The notes under the pieces were generated by a model. The model did not search any database. It saw nothing but the letters and a program-made list of their open reading frames with translations, and was not told where the DNA came from. A stretch of DNA of 64,000 nucleotides from positions 95,266-159,265 of the forward strand of contig LVAJ01000027.1 in assembly GCA_001603005.1 (NCBI GenBank), in the 5' to 3' direction. This document shows, in pieces, positions 26,182-34,361 of the stretch (its first letter is position 1; every line of letters begins with the position of its first letter). The DNA is from Clostridiales bacterium Firm_04. Lineage in GTDB: Bacteria > Bacillota > Clostridia > Oscillospirales > Ruminococcaceae. Both the position numbers and the translations under genes were made by a program.

Positions 26182-27336
26182 TTATTTCACAAAAATTTCA
26201 CTTGTTTTCCCGATAACCCCCTCGAAAACATAGTTGATTTTCAGCAATATGCCCAAATCCGTCTGCAAATATTCAGGCTTTCTGCTGATAATTAGATCAT
26301 TTGCATGAAAATTGTGCTCGAACCGTGCCGCTGCTTCGTCGAGAATTGCCTTTGCTTCCGCCTCGGAATAGACGGTCAGTGCCGTTTCCTGCCGGACGAA
26401 TGTACGCCGCACGCGTGCAACCGGAAGCGTCTTTCCGAACAGCATCAGCGGTTCGGTCTCCTCGGTGCAGCGATAGGCGTCCGCGCTGTCCGGCAGCCGG
26501 AACCCGAAGGTCAGCGGAATGCGCCTGCCGAAGATTTCGAGCATCTCCTGCGTGCGGGTTTCGCCGCGGACAGGCAGCTCCGCGACAAAGGGCTGCTCCT
26601 GCGAAAACGATGCGCAGTAGCGTCCTTTTACGATCCCGTCCGCATGATACCACCGGCAGATGCCGTTCGGATCGGTCTGCACGCCGGAGATCAGCAGATC
26701 GCCTGCACGGACGGTATCGCCGACCGCGACCGCAGCATACCCGCCGCGCACGTCGATACTCGTGACCTCGGCGGGCATCATCGCGATATAATTGGTCGGC
26801 ATGCGGTCATAGGACATCGGCGGAGGCAGGCGCTCCTCGGTCAGGTCGGCGATGAGTCTGCCGCCCTCCTGCCGCAGCGTGATCCATTCGAGATCGCTGA
26901 CCGCAAGGCACATCAGCTGTTCGAGCCGGTTGTAGTTCAGGCTGCGGAACGGCACGCCCTCGCGGACGCCGAGCGATGCAAGCGCCGTGCGCAGTTCGGC
27001 TTCCGGAACGCGGCTGTTTCCGGTAATGACGATCTCGCGGACGGTCGCGCTGCACCAGTGCAGAAAGAGCATCCCGCAGAGCATTCCGCAGAGCAGTCCG
27101 TACCGTCTGCGATAGGGCAGCAGCCGCCGGCGGATCCCGCGCCGCCGGAGAATCTGCACAGAGATATCGTATTCGCCGGCAAGTGTCATGATGCGCTTTT
27201 CATTTGCGGCAGATGTCTCCGCGAAGAATGCGTTTTCGCGTATCTGCTGATTTTTGCAGGCGATCCCGCGGAACCGCAGCGCGTCGCGGAATGCCGTCAG
27301 ACGCGTCCCCTCTGCCTGAAAGCTGATCGCAGCCAA
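26182..27336 (-). CDS. yqfD: Sporulation protein YqfD
   Basis: 384 residues: an N-terminal ~90-residue region, one transmembrane helix (YGLLCGMLCGMLFLHWC) and a large extracytoplasmic part typical of YqfD (VREIVITGNSRVPEAELR, GVREGVPFRSLNYNRLEQ, VGDTVRAGDLLISGVQ). The only plausible start is a TTG right after GGGGGTGAGG; an in-frame stop lies three codons upstream of the site. It is expressed in the mother cell in Bacillus and needed for efficient sporulation. It follows yqfC by 15 bases. Confidence 0.93.
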   Translation of the reverse strand: MAAISFQAEGTRLTAFRDALRFRGIACKNQQIRENAFFAETSAANEKRIMTLAGEYDISVQILRRRGIRRRLLPYRRRYGLLCGMLCGMLFLHWCSATVREIVITGNSRVPEAELRTALASLGVREGVPFRSLNYNRLEQLMCLAVSDLEWITLRQEGGRLIADLTEERLPPPMSYDRMPTNYIAMMPAEVTSIDVRGGYAAVAVGDTVRAGDLLISGVQTDPNGICRWYHADGIVKGRYCASFSQEQPFVAELPVRGETRTQEMLEIFGRRIPLTFGFRLPDSADAYRCTEETEPLMLFGKTLPVARVRRTFVRQETALTVYSEAEAKAILDEAAARFEHNFHANDLIISRKPEYLQTDLGILLKINYVFEGVIGKTSEIFVK

Positions 27337-27351
27337 ATCCTCACCCCCGTT

Positions 27352-27585
27352 TCAGGATAACCCGCCGTCAAATTCGACCGCGCAGATCGTGCCGGAGACA
27401 TGCAGTCCGCCCGCTGCGAGATCCGACGCGGACAGCCCGTGTCCCCAGACCGCCACGCGATGCCCGCCGAGCTCCAGCAGCACGAGCATATCGCTGCATT
27501 CGAGCAGTCTGCGGCAGCGGTCAAAGTAGATATCGGAATTGCCGCAGATCTCGATGCGGTCTGCAAAGAGCGGCAGCTGAATCAT
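27352..27585 (-). CDS. yqfC: Sporulation protein YqfC
   Basis: 77 residues, starting MIQLPLFADRIEICGNSDIY with GGAG nine bases upstream. The family pattern is visible: a short N-terminus, RRLLECSDMLVLLELGGHRVAVWG, then LHVSGTICAVEF. An ATG eleven codons earlier is less likely because it lacks a binding site. It pairs with yqfD as in other spore formers; the protein is predicted to take part in spore coat or cortex formation, but its exact role is not known. Confidence 0.85.
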   Translation of the reverse strand: MIQLPLFADRIEICGNSDIYFDRCRRLLECSDMLVLLELGGHRVAVWGHGLSASDLAAGGLHVSGTICAVEFDGGLS

Positions 27586-27625
27586 AGGATCACACTCCGT
27601 TTGATGAATTTTTTTCAAAAAGCAC

Positions 27626-27656
27626 TTGACATTGACGCAGCGTCAAGTGTTATAAT
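27626..27656 (+). promoter_or_regulatory. MerR-type promoter with operator in a 19-bp spacer
   Basis: -35 TTGACA (27626-27631) and -10 TATAAT (27651-27656) are 19 bp apart, the over-long spacing typical of MerR-activated promoters. The spacer contains the perfect palindrome TTGACGCAGCGTCAA (27632-27646); longer arms CACTTGAC/GTCAAGTG frame it. The MerR gene follows directly, so autoregulation is likely. Confidence 0.85.
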
Positions 27657-27667
27657 AGAGACAGGTG

Positions 27668-28396
27668 ATGTTCATGAACGACACAAAACATATCAGCGAG
27701 GTCTGCAAAAAACTGCACACGACCTCGCGCACGATCCGCTATTACGAGCAGCTCGGACTGATCCGGACATTCCGTGAAACGCCGACAGCACCGCGCCGGC
27801 TCGACAGCGAAAATACGGAAAAGCTGCGGAAAATCCTGTTTCTGCGGCAGATCGGGCTGACGCTCGATGAGATCTCGGAGATCGTCCGGAGCGGAACCGA
27901 TGCGGCAGAGGTGCTCCGCTCAAAAGAAAAGGAGATCTTCGCCGAGATCGCAGTGCTGAAGCAGCGGATCCGGCTGCTGGAACGCGTCACGAAAGCAGCG
28001 GAAACCGGCGGTGACATCTATGCTCTGGAAATGGAGCACAGCGTTTCGGCAGAGGATCAGGTGCGCATGAAAATCGCTGCGCAGTGCTTGCAGTGTATGC
28101 GCGAGCAGCGGTTTTCGGATATTCTGCCGTTTATCGCCGGGCGGCTGAAACCGGTATTTACGGCGGAGCTGATCGAGGAAACGTGGCGCATGTTCATTGA
28201 AAAAAGCGGCGCTGTCCGGGAGACATGCAGACAGATCGTTGAAGGGAATATGGTGGTAACGCTGGTTTCTTTTGAGAAGATCGGCGGAAAGTTCACGACC
28301 GCCTTTGAAGGCGAGTATGTCACCGGATTCGCGCTTGAATACTGGAATAAAAAGGAGTATCCTTATGTTTCATCAGACTGTACTGGACAAGATTGA
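27668..28396 (+). CDS. MerR-family regulator with C-terminal DUF3887-like domain
   Basis: 242 residues. The MerR winged helix (HISEVCKKLHTTSRTIRYYEQLGLI ... RRLDSENTEKLRKILFLRQIGLTLDEI) is followed by a coiled coil (~75-115). The C-terminal ~130 residues resemble the DUF3887 fold (VFTAELIEETWRMFIEKSGAV, GGKFTTAFEGEYVTG), probably the effector-binding part. The start is at ATG 27668 or 27674; only a weak AGG lies upstream. Its last 32 bases overlap the start of the metallo-hydrolase gene, making a two-gene operon. Confidence 0.88.
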   Translation: MFMNDTKHISEVCKKLHTTSRTIRYYEQLGLIRTFRETPTAPRRLDSENTEKLRKILFLRQIGLTLDEISEIVRSGTDAAEVLRSKEKEIFAEIAVLKQRIRLLERVTKAAETGGDIYALEMEHSVSAEDQVRMKIAAQCLQCMREQRFSDILPFIAGRLKPVFTAELIEETWRMFIEKSGAVRETCRQIVEGNMVVTLVSFEKIGGKFTTAFEGEYVTGFALEYWNKKEYPYVSSDCTGQD

Positions 28397-29099
28397 CGTC
28401 ACATATCACAGCAGCATCCGCATCGGCGGAGAGAAGGTCATTTACATTGATCCGCTGCACATTTCCGGCGCGCCTCATGACGCGGATCTCATTCTTTTCA
28501 CGCATCCGCATGCCGATCATTTTTCGCCGCGGGATGCGAAAAAGCTGATGAAGGAGAGCACCGTGATCGCAGCGCCGAAAAGCATGTCGGTCATGATCCT
28601 TCTGACGATGCAGAAAAAGGCGGTTCCGCTGGTGCCGGATCAGCGCACGGAGCTTGCGGGCGTACCGGTCAGAACGGTCGCTGCCTACAACACGGGTAAG
28701 CTGAATCATCTGAAAGCGATGAAATGGCTCGGCTACATTCTGACGATCGGCGAAACGGAAGTCTATGTCTCCGGCGATACCGATGTGACGGATGAATGCC
28801 GGAGCGTTTCCTGCGATATCGCGCTGCTGCCGGTCGGCGGAATGTATACGATGAATCCGGCGCAGGCGGCACAGCTTGCGAACACGATCGCGCCGCACAC
28901 GGTCATTCCGGTGCATTACGGCACTATGCTCGGCGGTGCGGATGCCCCCGAACGCTTCCGCAATGCGCTGAATCCGGGCATTCAGGCGGATATCCGCTCA
29001 ACGGTTTACAGCAATGTGATGATCCCGATGTATGCAAGGCTCGCGGTTCTGGCTGCGCTGTGCATTGTGCTTTATTTCATCCTGCGCAGGATCCTGTAA
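28365..29099 (+). CDS. Metallo-beta-lactamase-fold hydrolase with C-terminal membrane anchor
   Basis: 244 residues. It has MBL motifs HPHADHF (HxHxDH), SGDTD, and the late His in PVHYGT. It resembles the UPF0173/UlaG-like branch of metal-dependent hydrolases. Unusual for that group, it ends in a single hydrophobic helix (LAVLAALCIVLYFIL) followed by RRIL, suggesting a tail-anchored protein. AAGGAG precedes the ATG. It is controlled by the overlapping MerR gene, so its substrate is probably linked to the MerR inducer. Confidence 0.87.
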   Translation: MFHQTVLDKIDVTYHSSIRIGGEKVIYIDPLHISGAPHDADLILFTHPHADHFSPRDAKKLMKESTVIAAPKSMSVMILLTMQKKAVPLVPDQRTELAGVPVRTVAAYNTGKLNHLKAMKWLGYILTIGETEVYVSGDTDVTDECRSVSCDIALLPVGGMYTMNPAQAAQLANTIAPHTVIPVHYGTMLGGADAPERFRNALNPGIQADIRSTVYSNVMIPMYARLAVLAALCIVLYFILRRIL

Positions 29100-29197
29100 C
29101 AATTTGGGGCGCATCTTCCCGCATCTTTTCCCGCCGTCCGGTTCTGTTTTCATCTATATTCGGCATATAACGGAAACAGAACAGGGGGGCGCAGACA

Positions 29198-30289
29198 ATG
29201 GAACGACTCATGAAACAGCGCGCGGTACTGCTGATGCCGGCGCTGCTCTTTTTTCTGATGATCCTGCTGGCGCAGCACGGCGCGGAGATCGCGGCAGTCC
29301 TGCGTGATCGGGTGCTGCTCTGTCTGCAAATGCTGATCCCGTCGCTTTACGGCTGTACGGCGGCGGCACTGCTTTTGCGGGAGAGCGGCGCGGCAGAGCG
29401 GATCGGGGCGCATTGCAGGCTGACTGCGCGGCTGCTCCGGCTGCCCTCTGCCGGCGTGACGGCATTTGCGGTCAGTCAGTTTGCGGGGTATCCGGTCGGG
29501 GCGATGCTGCTTGCGGGGCTGGCGGAATCGGATGCGGAACACCGCAATGCATATGCGCAGGCGGCTGGCTGCTGCTTCGGCTGCGGGCCGGCATTCGCGG
29601 TCGGACTGGCGGGGGCGCAGCTTTTCGGGACGGCTGCGGCAGGCTGGCTGCTGTTCGGCGCGGGGATCCTCTCGAATGTGCTGCTGCTGATCCTGACGCG
29701 CCGGCTCCGGACGGTCACGCAGCGGGAGACCGCCCTGCCGGAGATCCGGCTGACCGCGGAAATGCTGACGGATGCTGCATCCGGCGCAATGCGCAGCATG
29801 GCACAGATCTGCGGCATGGTGCTGCTGTTCGGTGTATTGACGGCGCTGTTCGGCACATCGCGGCTGCATCAATTCGCAGATGTTTGCGGCAATCTGACCG
29901 GCATCCCGCCGCAGAGCATCCGTGCCGTGACCGCTGCGCTCTGGGATGTGACGCAGATCGGCGCGGTCTGCCGCTGCGGGAGCGGACTGCGGTTCCGGCT
30001 GCTGCTTGCGCTGACGGGCGGGCTGCTGTCCTTCGGCGGGATCTGCGCGCAGATGCAGTGCATCTCGGTCGGCAGGGGGCTCGTGACTATGAGAAAATTG
30101 CTGCCGATGCGCATAGCTGCTTCGATTCTGACGGCATGCATGGTCTATCCGGCGGCATCGCTGCTTCCGGTTCCGTTGCATGCTGCGGCGGCATTCGCAC
30201 CGCGGACGGCAGTTTCCGGCAGCGGCTCGGTTCTGCCTGCACTTCTGATTTTTTGCACCGGATTTCCATTTCTCATAAAAAAGGACTAG
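29198..30289 (+). CDS. ylbJ: YlbJ-like sporulation membrane protein
   Basis: 363 residues with about eight hydrophobic segments. The conserved core SQFAGYPVGAMLLAGLAE and the following CFGCGPAFAVG match the YlbJ family, related to nucleoside-recognition (Gate) domains. In Bacillus YlbJ is needed for spore formation. GGGGGG lies eight bases before the ATG. It is next to, but not obviously co-transcribed with, the MBL gene 98 bases upstream. Confidence 0.88.
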   Translation: MERLMKQRAVLLMPALLFFLMILLAQHGAEIAAVLRDRVLLCLQMLIPSLYGCTAAALLLRESGAAERIGAHCRLTARLLRLPSAGVTAFAVSQFAGYPVGAMLLAGLAESDAEHRNAYAQAAGCCFGCGPAFAVGLAGAQLFGTAAAGWLLFGAGILSNVLLLILTRRLRTVTQRETALPEIRLTAEMLTDAASGAMRSMAQICGMVLLFGVLTALFGTSRLHQFADVCGNLTGIPPQSIRAVTAALWDVTQIGAVCRCGSGLRFRLLLALTGGLLSFGGICAQMQCISVGRGLVTMRKLLPMRIAASILTACMVYPAASLLPVPLHAAAAFAPRTAVSGSGSVLPALLIFCTGFPFLIKKD

Positions 30290-30315
30290 ACAAACTCAAA
30301 AAAATATGTTATAAT
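30287..30315 (+). promoter_or_regulatory. Promoter of the Cys-motif coiled-coil gene
   Basis: -35 TAGACA (30287-30292), 17 bp, -10 TATAAT (30310-30315), located at the end of ylbJ. Confidence 0.65.
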
Positions 30316-30386
30316 AGAGAAAATCGAAGGCAAATGCGCAGGATCAGTCGGATTCTGCGGGCTGCCGGCTGAATGAGGTGAACATA

Positions 30387-31130
30387 ATGGGACTTTTTGA
30401 TGTATTCTCCAAGGGCGGAAAGTACTTTGGAAAAGCAATTGAGCCGAAATGCGAATACTGCGATTACGGCAACCGCACGAAGGACGGCAATAAGATTCTA
30501 TGTACGAAGAAGGGCATGGTCGATTCCGGCTATCACTGCCCGAAGTTCCTGTATTCTCCGCTGAAGCGGATTCCGGTCAAGCAGATGGAACGCGTCGGCT
30601 GGCTGGAAGGCGATTACGAGGAGAAGGATTTCGACCAGATCAAAAAGGAGAAGGAAGCCGAGGAAAAGCAGATCGAAAAGGCTGCTGCGGAGCTGACCGC
30701 GAAGGCGGAAGCCGAAGCAGAAGCGATCCGCAGAAAGGCTGAGGCGGATGCTTCGGCGATCCGCAGAAAGGCAGAAGCCGAGGCTGCGAAAAAGACCGCT
30801 GAGGCGGCAAAGCTGGCAGAGCAGGCAGCCAAGAAGGCAGCCGCGCTGACGACTGCACCGGCAGCTGCATCCGCTCCGACAACGACCACGACGACGACGG
30901 CACCGGTCAGACCGGCAGCGCCGCAGACCTCTGTGCGCACGCCGAATACCGCACCGACGCCGACGCGCCCGACCACGCCGGTCATGGGCGGCGATCTTGC
31001 ATCGCTCGCGGCAATGGCGGAATCTGCCGGTTCCTATGAGCCGGAGCAGCCGAAGCCCGATGAAAAACCGGAGCAGCCGGCTGTACCGGATCTGAGTGCG
31101 CCGGATCTGAGCACATTGAGCAGCATGTAA
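30387..31130 (+). CDS. Cys-motif protein with coiled coil and Thr/Pro-rich tail
   Basis: 247 residues, not recognised as a named family. The N-terminus has four cysteines in a possible zinc-binding arrangement (C22, C25 in CEYC, C39 and C51). A charged helix follows at ~75-155 (repeats of AEAEAIRRKAEADASAIRRK type), then a Thr/Pro/Ala-rich low-complexity tail. There is no signal peptide. GAGGTGA lies before ATG 30387. The charged helix suggests self-association; a role cannot be deduced. Confidence 0.8.
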   Translation: MGLFDVFSKGGKYFGKAIEPKCEYCDYGNRTKDGNKILCTKKGMVDSGYHCPKFLYSPLKRIPVKQMERVGWLEGDYEEKDFDQIKKEKEAEEKQIEKAAAELTAKAEAEAEAIRRKAEADASAIRRKAEAEAAKKTAEAAKLAEQAAKKAAALTTAPAAASAPTTTTTTTAPVRPAAPQTSVRTPNTAPTPTRPTTPVMGGDLASLAAMAESAGSYEPEQPKPDEKPEQPAVPDLSAPDLSTLSSM

Positions 31131-31163
31131 AGAGCAGCATGTATAAAGAGGGATTGAAAAAAG

Positions 31164-31207
31164 ACGGAATCAGCCTGAGAGCCCTGCGCTTTCAGGCTGA
31201 TGCCGTA
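31164..31207 (+). terminator. Possible terminator hairpin
   Basis: ATCAGCCTGA pairs perfectly with TCAGGCTGAT and is extended by flanking CGG/CCG; only a weak TATTT follows, so it could also be a pausing or RNA-stability hairpin. Confidence 0.5.
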
Positions 31208-31236
31208 TTTACAGACTGACACAAAAGGAGCAGAAT

Positions 31237-32565
31237 ATGGCAGTATTTCACATGAACGAATGCATCCGCAAGACCAAGCAGCATATCCCGCTGACCGCAG
31301 ATGAGATCGCCGCACTGGTACGCGGCATCACAAAGGAGCCGCTGATTCCGGATTATCAGCTTTCGGCATGGCTCATGGCGGTCTGCCTGAACGGACTGAC
31401 CGATGCGGAGACCGCCGCGCTGACCATGTCGATGCGCGATTCCGGACAGACGATGCACTGGGAGATGCTGGACGGACCGGTTGCAGACAAGCACAGCACA
31501 GGCGGCGTCGGCGACAAGACCACGCTGATCCTCGCGCCGATTGCGGCGGCATGCGGCGTGTACATGCCGAAAATGTCGGGCAGGGGACTCGGACACACCG
31601 GCGGTACGATCGACAAGCTGGAGAGCATTCCGGGCTTTTCGACGGCGCTGGATCCGGCAGCTTTTTTGAAGCAGGTGCAGGAGATCGGCTTTGCAGTTGC
31701 GATGCAGACCGGCGATCTCGCGCCCGCGGACAAGAAACTCTATGCGCTGCGCGATGTGACGGAGACCGTGGACAGCATCCCGCTGATCTGCGCGAGCATC
31801 ATGAGCAAGAAGCTTGCGACCGGCGCAGACCACATTTTGCTGGACGTCAAGGTCGGCAGCGGCGCATTCATGAAAAATGACGCAGATGCGTCGGAACTGG
31901 CGCGCCTGATGCTGGCGGCGGCTAAGGCGGACGGCAGGGACTGCACGGCGGTTCTGACGGACATGGACCGCCCGCTCGGCATGTGCATCGGCAATGCGCT
32001 GGAAGTCCGCGAGGCGATCGAGGTGCTGCGCGGCGATACGGACAACGACCTCGGTGCGCTGTGCCTGACGCTTGCGGCGGAGCTGCTGCAAATGGCAGGG
32101 CGCGGCGATGCGGCTGCCTGCCGACGTATGGCGGAGCAGGCGGTTTCTTCGGGTGCTGCGCTGGAGCGTCTGCGCCGGATGATCGAAGCACAGGGCGGCG
32201 ATCCGCGCGTGACGGAAGACCTCTCCCGTCTGCCGCAGCCTTTGTGCAGCCGCACGGTCAAGGCGCCGCAGTCCGGCTGGATCTCCGCGATGTACAGCGA
32301 GCAGATCGGCAGAGCATCGGTGCTGCTCGGCGCGGGACGCATGACAAAATCCGATCCGATTGATCCGGCGGCGGGCATCGTGCTCAGCGTGAAGCCGGGC
32401 GATGCCGTGCAGCAGGGCGATCCGCTGATGACGCTCTATGCGGCAAAGGAATCGCAGCTGGATGAAGCGGAATCAAAGCTCGGCGGCGCAGTCGTGCTGG
32501 CGGAAACGCAGCCCGCACCGCAGCCGCTGATCCATGAAACATACAGAACAGGAGCAACAGCATGA
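31237..32565 (+). CDS. pdp: Pyrimidine-nucleoside (thymidine) phosphorylase
   Basis: 442 residues. It splits uridine or thymidine with phosphate into base and (deoxy)ribose 1-phosphate. The signature is DKHSTGGVGDKTTLILAP, with SGRGLGHTGGTIDKLESIPG and ITEP-like substrate residues in ASIMSKKLATGADHILLDVK. Length is typical. AAAGGAG lies before the ATG. Four bases overlap with the methyltransferase gene downstream, so both are one transcript. It could use thymidine, uridine or both; the sequence alone does not separate DeoA from Pdp. Confidence 0.94.
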   Translation: MAVFHMNECIRKTKQHIPLTADEIAALVRGITKEPLIPDYQLSAWLMAVCLNGLTDAETAALTMSMRDSGQTMHWEMLDGPVADKHSTGGVGDKTTLILAPIAAACGVYMPKMSGRGLGHTGGTIDKLESIPGFSTALDPAAFLKQVQEIGFAVAMQTGDLAPADKKLYALRDVTETVDSIPLICASIMSKKLATGADHILLDVKVGSGAFMKNDADASELARLMLAAAKADGRDCTAVLTDMDRPLGMCIGNALEVREAIEVLRGDTDNDLGALCLTLAAELLQMAGRGDAAACRRMAEQAVSSGAALERLRRMIEAQGGDPRVTEDLSRLPQPLCSRTVKAPQSGWISAMYSEQIGRASVLLGAGRMTKSDPIDPAAGIVLSVKPGDAVQQGDPLMTLYAAKESQLDEAESKLGGAVVLAETQPAPQPLIHETYRTGATA

Positions 32566-33356
32566 ACATCATCAATGAGAACATCGACGGCGGCAAGGCA
32601 TTTGACTGGGGCAGAACATCCGAGGACTACGCAAAATTCCGCGACATCTATCCGCAGATTTTCTATGATAATATTGTGAACCGCGGCATCGGCATTGCCG
32701 GTCAGACGGTGCTGGATCTCGGCACCGGAACGGGCGTCATCCCGCGGAACATGTACGGGTTCGGCGCAAAATGGTGCGGAACGGACATCTCTCCGGAGCA
32801 GATCGAACAGGCGAAGCGGCTCGCGGCAGCGGATGGCATGGACATTGATTTCCGCGCATCATCTGCCGAAACAACGGATTATCCGGACGGTATGTTCGAT
32901 GTCGTGACGGCATGTCAGTGCTATTGGTATTTCGATCCGGAAAAGGCGTATCCGAACATTGCGCGGATGCTGAAGCCGGAGGGCAGACTCGTGCTGCTCT
33001 ATATGGGCTGGCTGTCGGATGAGGACAAAATTGCGGCGGCATCCGAAGAACTGGTGCTGAAATACAATCCCGCATGGACGGGCGGCGGCGACAAACGGCA
33101 TCCGATCACGCCGCCGGATGCTGCATACACATTGTTTGAGATGACGGAGCAGGCGGTCTATGATCTGCCGGTGCATTTCTCGAAGGCAGCGTGGCACGGC
33201 AGAATGCGTGCCTGCCGCGGCGTCGGCGCATCCCTCGGCGCGGACGCGCTTGCGGCATGGGACGCAGAGCACCGTGCCATGCTCGACCGCCTCGCGCCGG
33301 ATGCATTTGATGTGCAGCATTATGCCGCGGTCACAGTCCTGAAAAAGCGTGCCTGA
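32562..33356 (+). CDS. Class I SAM-dependent methyltransferase
   Basis: 264 residues. Motif I is VLDLGTGTGVIPRN, then GTDISPEQIEQAK and the post-I/II segment FDVVTACQCYWYFDPEKAY, typical of the UbiE/type-11 group. The substrate is unknown. The start ATG is the ATGA overlap with the phosphorylase stop, with AGGAG just upstream, so it is coupled to nucleoside salvage; whether this reflects function is open. Confidence 0.9.
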   Translation: MNIINENIDGGKAFDWGRTSEDYAKFRDIYPQIFYDNIVNRGIGIAGQTVLDLGTGTGVIPRNMYGFGAKWCGTDISPEQIEQAKRLAAADGMDIDFRASSAETTDYPDGMFDVVTACQCYWYFDPEKAYPNIARMLKPEGRLVLLYMGWLSDEDKIAAASEELVLKYNPAWTGGGDKRHPITPPDAAYTLFEMTEQAVYDLPVHFSKAAWHGRMRACRGVGASLGADALAAWDAEHRAMLDRLAPDAFDVQHYAAVTVLKKRA

Positions 33357-33433
33357 ACATGATTTGCAGAGTTTTAGATTCATTTCAGCAAAATGCGGTA
33401 TCATGATAGCAACTTGAATTGGGGAGGAACCAG

Positions 33434-34339
33434 ATGATGAAGCACGATCTGTTCAAACGCCTTGCAGCAGCTTTGCTTGCAGCAGCAGCCGTACTGCCCT
33501 TTGCGGGCTGTGCTGGCGGCGAATCGACGCAGCAGAGCAGTGCATCCGAATCCAAAGCCGATACGCCGGCTGTGACGGGCGATGTCACGGTCAGGATCTT
33601 CAATGTCGGCAAGGCGGATGCAATGGTGATCCAGACAGCGAATACCGTGACAGTCATTGACGCCGGCAACAAGGGCGACGGAAAATACATCGACAAATAT
33701 CTTGCTGCACAGGGCATTGATACCATTGACACCATGCTGATCACGCATTTTGACAAGGATCATGTCGGCGGTGCGGCGCGCATCATCAACCGGCTGCATG
33801 TCAAGGAAGTGCTCGTTCCGGACTATGTGTCAACCTCAGATGAGTATGAAAGCTTCATTGAAAAGGCACAGGAGACCGAAACGCCGGTGACCGCGTTGAA
33901 CATGGGCAGCAAGCGCGATTTTACGCTTGATGACGCAGTCTGTACGGTCTATGCGCCGGAGAAGAACGATTACGGCAAGAACGAGGAGAATGATTTTTCG
34001 CTGGTGCTGTATCTGCGGCACGGTGAGAACACAATGCTCTTTACGGGCGATGCAGAGGCGGCGCGTCAGCAGGAGATCATGAATCTGAATCTCGGCAAGG
34101 TCAATTTCCTGAAATTTCCGTATCACGGCAATTATATGGCGACGACGGAAAAGTTCCTTGATGCATGTCAGCCGGACTGCACGGTCATATGCTGCTCGGA
34201 GGAGGAATATGCCGATCCGTCCACAGTCGAAACACTCGAAAAGCGCAACATCAGTACCTTATACACCTGTGACGGTGATGTGACGGTCGTCAGCGACGGC
34301 AAAGTTCTGACCTATACACAGGATGCCGCAGCGGAGTAA
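33434..34339 (+). CDS. Secreted MBL-fold lipoprotein (ComEC C-domain-like)
   Basis: 301 residues. A lipoprotein signal with lipobox PFAGC and a short Ser/Thr linker are followed by a metallo-beta-lactamase fold resembling the extracellular domain of ComEC: VRIFNVGKADAMVI, VIDAGNKGD, THFDKDHVGGA, LVLYLRHGENTMLFTGD. The metal ligand motif is HFDKDH, one of several variants of HxHxDH. The start is ATG 33434 behind GGGGAGG. Substrate possibly a nucleic acid or phosphoester outside the cell; this is inference from the family. Confidence 0.9.
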   Translation: MMKHDLFKRLAAALLAAAAVLPFAGCAGGESTQQSSASESKADTPAVTGDVTVRIFNVGKADAMVIQTANTVTVIDAGNKGDGKYIDKYLAAQGIDTIDTMLITHFDKDHVGGAARIINRLHVKEVLVPDYVSTSDEYESFIEKAQETETPVTALNMGSKRDFTLDDAVCTVYAPEKNDYGKNEENDFSLVLYLRHGENTMLFTGDAEAARQQEIMNLNLGKVNFLKFPYHGNYMATTEKFLDACQPDCTVICCSEEEYADPSTVETLEKRNISTLYTCDGDVTVVSDGKVLTYTQDAAAE

Positions 34340-34361
34340 CTGCTCCGGAAGGTGACAGCTT

